Part shown: one piece after another, positions 26,194 through 32,763 of the stretch
Layout of the letters: the number at the start of each line of letters is the position of its first letter
Position numbering within the stretch: the stretch's first letter is position 1
Source of the DNA: Halomonas sp. ML-15
Lineage (GTDB): Bacteria; Pseudomonadota; Gammaproteobacteria; Pseudomonadales; Halomonadaceae
Assembly (NCBI RefSeq): GCF_014779595.1
Contig: NZ_JACXZT010000019.1
Span: 2,040,900 to 2,073,662, forward strand
Length of the DNA: 32,763 bases
Reading direction: 5' to 3'
Translations under genes and position numbers: made by a program
Notes under the pieces: generated by a model
What the model was told of the DNA's origin: nothing
Databases searched by the model: none
The model's input: the letters and a program-made list of their open reading frames with translations, nothing else

Positions 26194-27414
26194 ATGAGCG
26201 AATACTCCCTGTTCACCTCCGAGTCCGTCTCCGAGGGCCATCCCGACAAGATTGCCGATCAGATCTCCGACGCGGTACTGGACGCCATCATCGCCCGAGA
26301 CAAGCAGGCCCGGGTGGCCTGCGAGACGCTGGTCAAGACCGGGGTGGCGATCGTCGCCGGCGAGATCTCGACCACCGCCTGGGTCGATCTCGAGGCCCTG
26401 GTGCGCGAGGTGATCACCGAGATTGGCTATACCTCCTCGGACGTCGGCTTCGACGGCGAGACCTGCGGCGTGCTCAACCTGATCGGCAAGCAGAGCGTGG
26501 ATATCGCCCAGGGCGTCGACCGCCGCAAGCCCGAGGATCAGGGCGCCGGTGACCAGGGGCTGATGTTCGGCTATGCCACCAACGAGACCGCCTCCTACAT
26601 GCCGGCGCCGATCCACTACGCCCACCGCCTGGTGGAGCGCCAGGCCGAGCTGCGCAAGCAGGGCCTGCTGCCGTGGCTGCGTCCGGATGCCAAGAGCCAG
26701 GTAACGTTTCGCTATGACGCCCAAGGCAAGCCGTGCGGTGTCGATGCGGTAGTGCTCTCTACCCAGCATGACCCGGACATCGAGCAGGAGGCGCTGCGCA
26801 AGATGGTCAAGCACGAGATCATCGAGCAGGTGCTGCCCGCCGAATGGCTGGATGCTGACACCAAGTACCACATCAATCCTACCGGCAAGTTCGTGATCGG
26901 CGGCCCGGTGGGCGACTGCGGTCTCACCGGGCGCAAGATCATCGTCGATACCTACGGCGGCATGGCGCGCCACGGCGGCGGCGCCTTCTCCGGCAAGGAT
27001 CCCTCCAAGGTCGATCGCAGTGCCGCCTACGCCGGGCGCTACGTGGCCAAGAACATCGTCGCTGCGGGGCTCGCCGACAAGTGCGAGATCCAGGTCTCCT
27101 ATGCCATCGGCGTGGCCGAGCCCACCTCGGTATCGATCGATACCTTCGGTACCGCCAAGGTCGCCGATGCCAAGATCATCGAGCTGGTGCGTGAGCACTT
27201 CGACCTGCGTCCCCACGCCATCACCCGCATGCTCGACCTGCTGCACCCCATGTATCGCCTCACCGCGGCCTACGGCCACTTTGGCCGCGAGCCCTTCGAG
27301 ACCTCCTACACCTGGCACGACGTCGATGGTCGCGAGCAAACCGAGACCTTCATCGCCTTCCCCTGGGAGAAGATCGACAAGGCCGAAGCGCTAAAGGCCG
27401 CCGCCGGTCTGTAA
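26194..27414 (+). CDS. metK: S-adenosylmethionine synthetase
   Basis: 406 residues, slightly longer than the E. coli enzyme (384). It makes SAM from methionine and ATP. Motifs: [15 protein letters not shown] (ATP/Mg site near residue 10), [12 protein letters not shown] (about 121), the [23 protein letters not shown] stretch and [16 protein letters not shown] (P-loop-like signature near 270). AAAGGG lies 11 bases before the ATG. First gene of a methyl-cycle block; a hairpin ends it before ahcY. Confidence 0.97.
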   Translation: MSEYSLFTSESVSEGHPDKIADQISDAVLDAIIARDKQARVACETLVKTGVAIVAGEISTTAWVDLEALVREVITEIGYTSSDVGFDGETCGVLNLIGKQSVDIAQGVDRRKPEDQGAGDQGLMFGYATNETASYMPAPIHYAHRLVERQAELRKQGLLPWLRPDAKSQVTFRYDAQGKPCGVDAVVLSTQHDPDIEQEALRKMVKHEIIEQVLPAEWLDADTKYHINPTGKFVIGGPVGDCGLTGRKIIVDTYGGMARHGGGAFSGKDPSKVDRSAAYAGRYVAKNIVAAGLADKCEIQVSYAIGVAEPTSVSIDTFGTAKVADAKIIELVREHFDLRPHAITRMLDLLHPMYRLTAAYGHFGREPFETSYTWHDVDGREQTETFIAFPWEKIDKAEALKAAAGL

Positions 27415-27433
27415 CTTGATCTGACCGCTGCGC

Positions 27434-27464
27434 GACGCCCGGCTGCCGATGTCAGTCGGGCGTC
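27434..27464 (+). terminator. Hairpin terminator after metK
   Basis: GACGCCCG and CGGGCGTC form an 8-bp stem with extra inner pairs (CTG...CAG), followed by TTGCGTTGG. T-poor, so strength is uncertain. Confidence 0.6.
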
Positions 27465-27562
27465 TTGCGTTGGTGGCGTGCGTGGACGGTGCGATTTGAA
27501 AAACCCCGCCGGCTGGTTTGAACTGAGGCGAGAGTCGTGACTCTATGACTCTAGTTGCTGCT

Positions 27563-27642
27563 GCCCGAGGGGCGCTGCAGCATTCGCGTGCAGGTCAGGC
27601 GGATGCGAGGCTCGGGCAGGTTGTGCATAGGCAACGGCGCCC
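27563..27642 (+). ncRNA. S-adenosylhomocysteine (SAH) riboswitch upstream of ahcY
   Basis: The sequence folds as the known SAH riboswitch. P1 pairs GCCCGAG (27563-27569) with CTCGGGC (27611-27617). P2 pairs GCATTCGC (27580-27587) with GCGGATGC (27599-27606). The conserved GAGGGGCGCTGCAG core follows P1, and GGGCGC (27570-27575) can form the pseudoknot with GCGCCC (27637-27642). CAGGTCAGGC lies in the P2 loop. Immediately after is a small hairpin, CCATTC-CCCG-GAATGG, that covers part of the GGAG ribosome binding site (27655-27658). The family turns on SAH hydrolase when SAH accumulates; here control is probably at translation start. Confidence 0.92.
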
Positions 27643-27665
27643 ATTCCCCGGAATGGAGTAGACCC

Positions 27666-29075
27666 ATGAGCCAACTGGCTTCCGCCACAGTTCCCGCCAA
27701 CGACTATAAGGTCGCCGATATCACCCTGGCCGACTGGGGCCGGCGCGAGATTCGCATCGCCGAGACCGAGATGCCGGCGCTGATGAAGATCCGCGCCAAG
27801 TACCGCGAGCAGCAGCCGCTGGCTGGCGCGCGCATTGCCGGCTGCATCCATATGACCATCCAGACCGCGGTGCTGATCGAGACGCTGATCGATCTCGGCG
27901 CCAGCGTGCGCTGGTCGTCGTGCAATATCTTCTCGACTCAGGATCACGCCGCCGCTGCCATTGCCGCTGCGGGCATTCCGGTATTCGCTTGGAAGGGCGA
28001 GACCGACGAGGAGTTCTGGTGGTGCATCGAGCAGACCGTCGCCGGCCCCGACGGTTGGGTGCCCAATCTGGTCCTCGACGACGGCGGCGACCTCACCCAG
28101 CTGCTGCACGACAAGTATCCCGAACGGCTCGATGCTCTCCACGGCATCAGCGAGGAGACCACCACCGGGGTACATCGCCTGCATGAGATGCTGCGCGACG
28201 GGACCCTGCGGGTGCCGGCGATCAACGTCAACGATGCCGTCACCAAATCCAAGAACGACAATAAGTACGGCTGCCGCCACTCGCTCAATGACGCCATCAA
28301 GCGCGGCCTCGACCATCTGCTGGCTGGCAAGCAGGCGCTGGTGATCGGCTACGGTGACGTCGGCAAGGGCTCGGCAGCGTCGCTGCGCCAGGAGGGCATG
28401 ATCGTCAAGGTGTCCGAGATCGACCCGATCTGCGCCATGCAGGCCTGTATGGACGGCTACGAGGTGGTGTCGCCCTACGTGGGTGGGGTCAACGAGGGGG
28501 TAGCGAGCATCGACCGCGCGCTGCTCGGCAAGATCGACCTGCTGGTGACGGCCACCGGCAATGTCGATGCCTGCGATGCGCCGATGCTCAAGGCGCTCAA
28601 GGCCGGCGCTGTGGTGTGCAACATCGGCCACTTCGACAGCGAGATCGACACCGCCTTCATGCGCCGCCAGTGGCACTGGGAGGAGATCAAGCCGCAGGTG
28701 CATAAGGTCTATCGTGACAGCGATCCCGGCGACTTCGATCCCGAGAGTCGCGACTACCTGCTGCTGCTCGCCGAGGGCCGGCTGGTCAACCTGGGCAACG
28801 CCACCGGGCATCCGTCGCGGATCATGGACGGCTCCTTCGCCAACCAGGTGCTGGCGCAGATCCATCTCTTCGAGGGCCGCTTCGCCGACCTCGACGCCGA
28901 GGCCAAGCGCCAGGCGCTGACCCTCAGCGTGCTGCCGCGCCATCTCGATGAAGAAGTGGCGCGCTATATGGTCGAGGGCTTCGGCGGCGTGGTGACTCAG
29001 ATGACGCCGGAGCAGGCCGACTACCTGGGACTGCCCGCAGAAGGCCCCTTCAAGCCCGACAGCTACCGCTACTGA
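27666..29075 (+). CDS. ahcY: Adenosylhomocysteinase (SAH hydrolase)
   Basis: 469 residues from the ATG at 27666, which follows GGAG and the riboswitch. It splits SAH into adenosine and homocysteine using tightly bound NAD. Motifs: [15 protein letters not shown] near residue 60, [53 protein letters not shown] (NAD) and the C-terminal KPDSYRY that contributes to the neighbouring subunit's active site. The final codons and the hairpin behind them are repeated downstream (29115-29193). Confidence 0.97.
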   Translation: MSQLASATVPANDYKVADITLADWGRREIRIAETEMPALMKIRAKYREQQPLAGARIAGCIHMTIQTAVLIETLIDLGASVRWSSCNIFSTQDHAAAAIAAAGIPVFAWKGETDEEFWWCIEQTVAGPDGWVPNLVLDDGGDLTQLLHDKYPERLDALHGISEETTTGVHRLHEMLRDGTLRVPAINVNDAVTKSKNDNKYGCRHSLNDAIKRGLDHLLAGKQALVIGYGDVGKGSAASLRQEGMIVKVSEIDPICAMQACMDGYEVVSPYVGGVNEGVASIDRALLGKIDLLVTATGNVDACDAPMLKALKAGAVVCNIGHFDSEIDTAFMRRQWHWEEIKPQVHKVYRDSDPGDFDPESRDYLLLLAEGRLVNLGNATGHPSRIMDGSFANQVLAQIHLFEGRFADLDAEAKRQALTLSVLPRHLDEEVARYMVEGFGGVVTQMTPEQADYLGLPAEGPFKPDSYRY

Positions 29076-29110
29076 GCCTTAGTCGGCCTGCTGTGCAGGC
29101 CGGCCATCCT
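29031..29110 (+). repeat. ahcY 3' end and hairpin, tandem repeat copy 1
   Basis: The unit holds the last 14 codons of ahcY ([14 protein letters not shown]), the stop, and a hairpin ending in GCCGGCCAT. It recurs 84-85 bp later. Confidence 0.85.
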
Positions 29111-29114
29111 TGAG

Positions 29115-29193
29115 CTGCCCGCCGAGGGCCCCTTCGAGCCCGACAGCTACCGCTATTGAGGCGTGGCCGGCCTGTCATGCCAGGCCGGCCATT
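29115..29193 (+). pseudogene. Duplicated ahcY 3' tail (tandem repeat copy 2)
   Basis: CTGCCCGCCGAGGGCCCCTT and onward would encode LPAEGPFEPDSYRY plus a stop, in the same frame as ahcY. It differs from the real tail at 4 of 46 bases; three are silent and one gives Lys to Glu. A second GGCCGGCCTG...CAGGCCGGCC hairpin follows. The silent changes suggest descent from a functional ahcY allele. The hairpin loop also contains the stop codon of the convergent AEC permease (29175). Confidence 0.8.
29164..29191. terminator. Symmetric GC hairpin between ahcY and the AEC permease
   Basis: TGGCCGGCCTG and CAGGCCGGCCA form an 11-bp stem around TCATGC. It probably acts for ahcY; no clear T-tract on either strand. 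Confidence 0.55.
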
Positions 29194-30113
29194 CGCATCA
29201 ATAGCCACAAGTAGAAAGGAATCATCAGCGGCGCCATCAGGGTGGTGATCAGCACCGCCACGGCGCCCTTCTCGGGGCGGATATCCAACTCCATGGCCAC
29301 CACCACCACGTTGGCGGCCATCGGCACCACGCCCACCAGCAGCAGCGCCACGGCGAGCTGTTCATCGATGCCCAGAGTGGCCTGCAGAATGAGCACTGCG
29401 AGTCCCGCCAGCAGCGGCCATAGCCCATAGCGCAGCGCCACGCAGGCGGCGATAAAGCGCCCGTCGACCTCGCGGAAGGTGACCCGGCCAAGGGTCATGC
29501 CGATCACCATCATCCCCAGCAAGGTGTAGGTTGCCGGAAATACCGCCAGGCCCTCCATCACGCCGCTGGGTACCGACAGCCCCACGCCACTCGCCAGCAG
29601 GGCGGCGACGAAAGCGTAGATAAGCGGCAGGCGGGCGATCTTGACCAGGCTTTCGCGGATCGAGAAGCGGCCGCGGGCGCTGAGGTAGAAACCCACCGTG
29701 AACTCGTAGAGGGTCACCCCCAGCATGCAGAACAGGTAGATGGTGACCCCCTCGGCGGGCAGCAGCACCATCGCCACCGGCAGGCCGAAGTAGCCGGTGT
29801 TGCCGGTGCCGGCGGAGAAGGCCAGCACCGCCGCCTCCTGGGGCTGGAACCAGCGCTGTGCCAGCCGATTGACCAGCGCGGCGACCAGGCTGGCGGCGAC
29901 GAAGGTGCCCAGCGTCAGCAGCAGGTAGCCCAGCGTCGGGCCGCCCAGGGTCAGCCCGCGGAACACCGTGAGCGGGGCGATCAGATAGATCAGCAGGGTG
30001 GCGATGGGGCGTGCCTCCAGCGCCAGCCAGCGGGCGCAGACCACGCCCAGGCCGACGTAGGCCAGCAGCATCCATAGCGGGGCCATCAGAGTGCCGCCGA
30101 GGTCGAGTTCCAC
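29175..30113 (-). CDS. AEC-family (auxin efflux carrier-like) permease
   Basis: 312 residues with about ten hydrophobic segments. GTG at 30113 is chosen because GGAG lies nine bases upstream; an ATG at 30086 is an alternative. Family features: the Asn/Pro-containing break in EAAVLAFSAGTGNTGYFGLPVAMVLL, the mirror GVVPMAANVVVVAMELDI, and a C-terminal LMAPLMIPFYLWLL. AEC proteins export or exchange small organic acids or metabolites; the substrate is unknown here. It lies between ahcY and metF on the opposite strand and breaks up an otherwise methyl-cycle region. Its last codons fall inside the hairpin behind the ahcY tail copy. Confidence 0.85.
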   Translation of the reverse strand: MELDLGGTLMAPLWMLLAYVGLGVVCARWLALEARPIATLLIYLIAPLTVFRGLTLGGPTLGYLLLTLGTFVAASLVAALVNRLAQRWFQPQEAAVLAFSAGTGNTGYFGLPVAMVLLPAEGVTIYLFCMLGVTLYEFTVGFYLSARGRFSIRESLVKIARLPLIYAFVAALLASGVGLSVPSGVMEGLAVFPATYTLLGMMVIGMTLGRVTFREVDGRFIAACVALRYGLWPLLAGLAVLILQATLGIDEQLAVALLLVGVVPMAANVVVVAMELDIRPEKGAVAVLITTLMAPLMIPFYLWLLMRMAGLA

Positions 30114-30325
30114 AGTGGGGTTCTCCGCTTATGCAGGACCTCTTATGATGCCTGCCTTCATGGGGTGCGTGAAGCCAACAACATGAATGAAATTGATACA
30201 GCGGTCGGGAAACTTTCATTGGCCGGGGCGACGCCGAGTCGTCAGAATGCGACCCTATCAGGCCATGGCGCCATGTTACCCGCTAGCCGCGCCGTCCGTA
30301 GAGGCGGCCCGTGAGGATAGAGTCG

Positions 30326-31165
30326 ATGAGTGTACAAGAGCATCCGCTGGGCATCAGCTTCGAGTTCTTTCCGCCCAATACCGAGGCCGGGCGCGAGAAA
30401 TTGGTTGGTGTGCGCGATGCCCTCGCCGAGCGTGGCCCGCGCTTTTTTTCGGTGACCTACGGCGCCGGTGGCTCGACCCAGGCGCGTACCACACAGACGG
30501 TCAAGATGGTGGGTGAGAGCGGTATCAATACCGCGCCGCACCTGTCATGCATCGGCAGCGACAAGGGCGAGCTGCGCGAGCTGCTCGCCCAGTACCGCGA
30601 GGACGGCATCAACAGCCTGGTGGCACTGCGCGGCGATCTGCCGTCGGGCATGGGCGGCATCGGTGAGCTGCGCTACGCCAACGAGCTGGTCGAGTTCATC
30701 CGCGCCGAAACCGGTGACCACTTCGAGATTGCCGTGGCCGCCTACCCCGAGTGCCACCCCCAGGCGCAGAGTTTCGAGCACGACCTGGAGAACTTTGCGC
30801 GCAAGATGCGGGCCGGTGCCAACCTGGCGATCACCCAGTACTTCTTCAGCGCCGACGCCTACTTCCACTTCGTCGACCGTGCCCGTGCACTGGGCGTAGA
30901 AGCGCCGATCGTGCCGGGCATCATGCCGATCACCAATTACACCAAGCTGGCGCGCTTCTCCGATGCCTGCGGTGCCGATATTCCACGCTGGATCCGCAAG
31001 CAGCTCGAGGCCTACGGCGATGACAGCGAAAGTATCCAGGCTTTCGGCGAAGAGGTGAACTCGCGCCTCTGCCAGCGGCTCCTCGACGGCGGCGCTCCTG
31101 GTCTGCACTTCTATACCCTCAATCAGGCCAACGCCTCGCTGCGGGTACTCGACAACCTCGCCTGA
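30326..31165 (+). CDS. metF: 5,10-methylenetetrahydrofolate reductase
   Basis: 279 residues from the ATG at 30326, with AGGA about eight bases upstream; a GTG at 30311 would add five residues. TIM-barrel MTHFR: GISFEFFPPNTEAG (catalytic Glu), FFSVTYGAGGST near residue 40, LSCIGSDKGEL, LVALRGDLP, ANLAITQYFFSADAYFHFVDRA (FAD/substrate site), PGIMPITNYTKL and GLHFYTLNQA. It makes 5-methyl-THF for methionine synthesis, so it works with metK and ahcY upstream. No riboswitch was recognised in its own leader. Confidence 0.95.
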   Translation: MSVQEHPLGISFEFFPPNTEAGREKLVGVRDALAERGPRFFSVTYGAGGSTQARTTQTVKMVGESGINTAPHLSCIGSDKGELRELLAQYREDGINSLVALRGDLPSGMGGIGELRYANELVEFIRAETGDHFEIAVAAYPECHPQAQSFEHDLENFARKMRAGANLAITQYFFSADAYFHFVDRARALGVEAPIVPGIMPITNYTKLARFSDACGADIPRWIRKQLEAYGDDSESIQAFGEEVNSRLCQRLLDGGAPGLHFYTLNQANASLRVLDNLA

Positions 31166-31195
31166 ACCACGCTGGTGAGTGGAGAAGGCGTAGGC

Positions 31196-31223
31196 AAAAA
31201 AAACCGCCGGCCCCAGGGCCGGC
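31196..31223 (-). terminator. Rho-independent terminator of the TRAP permease gene
   Basis: On the minus strand: CCGCCGGCCCTGGGGCCGGCGG followed by eight T. It lies between convergent metF and the TRAP gene. Confidence 0.9.
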
Positions 31224-31248
31224 GGTGTTGGTTTGCCACTTACGATAC

Positions 31249-32763
31249 TCAGGTAGCGGTTTGCGGTGTACTGCCCCCCGCGTGGAGCTTGCGCTGCATC
31301 AGCAGCAGTCCACCGCCCACCAGCAGGCCGGCGATATCGGTGTAGATGCCGCCATAGATCATGCAGATCGCCCCCGCCAGCAGCAGCAGCCGCTGCCACG
31401 CCTTGGTAGGCCCGAAGTACCAGGCCTGGACGGCGGCGGCGAGCATCACCACGCCGATGGAGGCGGTCACCCCGACGCGCAGGATCTGCATGCCGCTGCC
31501 TTCCATCAGGATCGCCGGGCTGTAGAAGAACATGAACGGCACGATAAAGGCCGCCAGCCCGATCTTGAACGAGGTGGTCGAGGTCTCCATGGCGTTGGCC
31601 CCCGAGATCCCCGAGGCCGCGTAGGCGGCCAGCGCCACCGGCGGCGTGATCGCCGACATCACCGCGAAGTAGAACACGAAGAAGTGCGCCACCAGCGGCT
31701 GAATGCCGATCCCGATCAGGCCCGGGGCGACCACCGAGGCGGCCACCGCATAGGCCGCCGTGGTCGGCATGCCCATGCCCAGCAGGATCGAGATGCACAT
31801 GGCGAAGAACAGCGCCAGCAGCTGGCTGACCCCGGCCAGGCCGAGCAGCAGCGACGAGAAGCGCGCGCCGACCCCGGTCAGCGAGATCACCCCGACGATC
31901 AGGCCGGCACAGGCGCACACCACGATGATCTGGATCGACATGGTGCCGGCCAGCTGCAGCGCCCGGAGGATCGAGCGAACCCCCATCTTGTGCGGCGACA
32001 GCCAGCTCACCACCGCCGCCGAGGCGGTGGCCAGGGTGCCGGCACGGATCACCGAGTAGCCCATGAACAGCGCGGCGATCAGGATCACGATCGGCGCGAA
32101 CAGGTAGACCTGCTTGACCAGGCGGCGGAACTGCGGGATCTCCTCCTTGCGCATGCCGCGCATGCCCTTGCGGGCCGCCTCGAAGTCGACCATGCAGTAG
32201 ACCGAGAGGAAGTAGAGCGCGGCGGGAATCAGCGCCGCCACGGCGATCTCGCGGTAGGGAATGCCGGTAATCTCGGCCATGATGAAGGCGCCGGCGCCCA
32301 TGATCGGCGGCATGATCTGGCCGCCGCTGGAGGCCGCGGCCTCGATCGCCCCGGCGCTGCGCGCCGGATAGCCAACCTTCTTCATCAGCGGGATGGTCAG
32401 CGAGCCGGTGGAGACCACGTTACCGGCGCTGGTGCCGTTGATCATGCCCATCAGGCCGGAGGCGAAGATCGACACCTTGGCCGGGCCTCCACGGGCGCGG
32501 CCGGCAGCAGCGAAGGCGAAGTTGACGAAGTAGTCACCGACCTTGGAGGCCTGCAGGAAGGCGGCGAAGATGATGAACAGGATGATATAGGTCGACGACA
32601 CCGCGGTGGTCGGGCCGAGGATCCCGGCATCGGTATACACCTGGCTGAAGAAACGTCCCACCGAGAGCCCCGGGTAACCCAGGAAGCCGGGCAGGTAGGG
32701 CCCGCCCCAGACATAGGCCAGGAACACCAGCGAGATGATCACCAGCGCATTGCCGGTGACCCG
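31249..32763 (-). CDS. TRAP transporter fused permease (DctQM-type), C-terminal part
   Basis: About 504 residues lie in the window and the frame is open to the edge, so the N-terminus is missing. Many hydrophobic helices. DctM-like hallmarks: VSIFASGLMGMINGTSAGNVVSTGSLTIPLMKKVGY, SSGGQIMPPIMGAGAFIM and LLGMGMPTTAAYAVAASVVAPGLI, then TPPVALAAYAASGISG. These match the 4TM/12TM fused permeases usually paired with TAXI-type binding proteins. It takes up organic acids or similar solutes driven by a sodium gradient, as is common in halophiles. It ends HAGGSTPQTAT. Confidence 0.9.
   Translation of the reverse strand, partial: RVTGNALVIISLVFLAYVWGGPYLPGFLGYPGLSVGRFFSQVYTDAGILGPTTAVSSTYIILFIIFAAFLQASKVGDYFVNFAFAAAGRARGGPAKVSIFASGLMGMINGTSAGNVVSTGSLTIPLMKKVGYPARSAGAIEAAASSGGQIMPPIMGAGAFIMAEITGIPYREIAVAALIPAALYFLSVYCMVDFEAARKGMRGMRKEEIPQFRRLVKQVYLFAPIVILIAALFMGYSVIRAGTLATASAAVVSWLSPHKMGVRSILRALQLAGTMSIQIIVVCACAGLIVGVISLTGVGARFSSLLLGLAGVSQLLALFFAMCISILLGMGMPTTAAYAVAASVVAPGLIGIGIQPLVAHFFVFYFAVMSAITPPVALAAYAASGISGANAMETSTTSFKIGLAAFIVPFMFFYSPAILMEGSGMQILRVGVTASIGVVMLAAAVQAWYFGPTKAWQRLLLLAGAICMIYGGIYTDIAGLLVGGGLLLMQRKLHAGGSTPQTAT

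Overview
The window looks like chromosomal DNA of a moderately halophilic gammaproteobacterium, most likely Halomonadaceae (Halomonas-like). This rests on high GC, gammaproteobacterial-type proteins throughout, a glnA-DUF4124-ntrB-ntrC block, an epd-pgk-fba operon, TRAP/TctB-type transporter genes at both edges, and several extremely acidic exported proteins. No rRNA, tRNA, CRISPR array, transposase or phage gene was seen.

Layout. 1-1925 (minus strand): the start of a probable TctB-type transporter gene, a polysaccharide deacetylase and a small glycosyltransferase-like gene. 1926-7500 (plus): nitrogen regulation. glnA has a near-consensus sigma-54 promoter and three evenly spaced NtrC-like boxes. 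A DUF4124 gene follows, then ntrB-ntrC with a second sigma-54 promoter and a strong NtrC box of their own, so the NtrBC system probably controls both glnA and itself. Behind ntrC lies a duplicated, out-of-frame copy of its 3' end and a hairpin-rich spacer. 7966-13634: dgt, a periplasmic RNase T2 with an altered active-site block, a membrane NERD protein, a sirtuin, a YbaY-type lipoprotein, a YciH/SUI1 protein and a HAD phosphatase.

13635-16977 is the most unusual part. Three tandem paralogous genes encode small exported proteins with almost identical signal peptides and mature N-termini. Two have Asp/Glu-dominated tails with no Lys or Arg; the third has a Gly/Asp/Thr-rich repeat tail. A fourth, unrelated acidic exported protein lies beyond ghrB. 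A possible sigma-54 promoter next to a T-rich tract precedes the array, and hairpins with AAGGAT hexaloops follow its first two genes.

17082-25927 is central carbon metabolism: epd-pgk-fba (class II aldolase) with lrgAB just upstream on the same strand, two tandem small heat-shock genes with a sigma-32-like promoter, a class I aldolase and transketolase. 26194-31165 is the activated methyl cycle: metK, ahcY under an S-adenosylhomocysteine riboswitch, and metF, with an AEC-family permease inserted on the opposite strand. The ahcY 3' end is also duplicated just downstream, so two genes in this window carry a second copy of their own tail. The window ends inside a fused TRAP transporter permease gene (minus).
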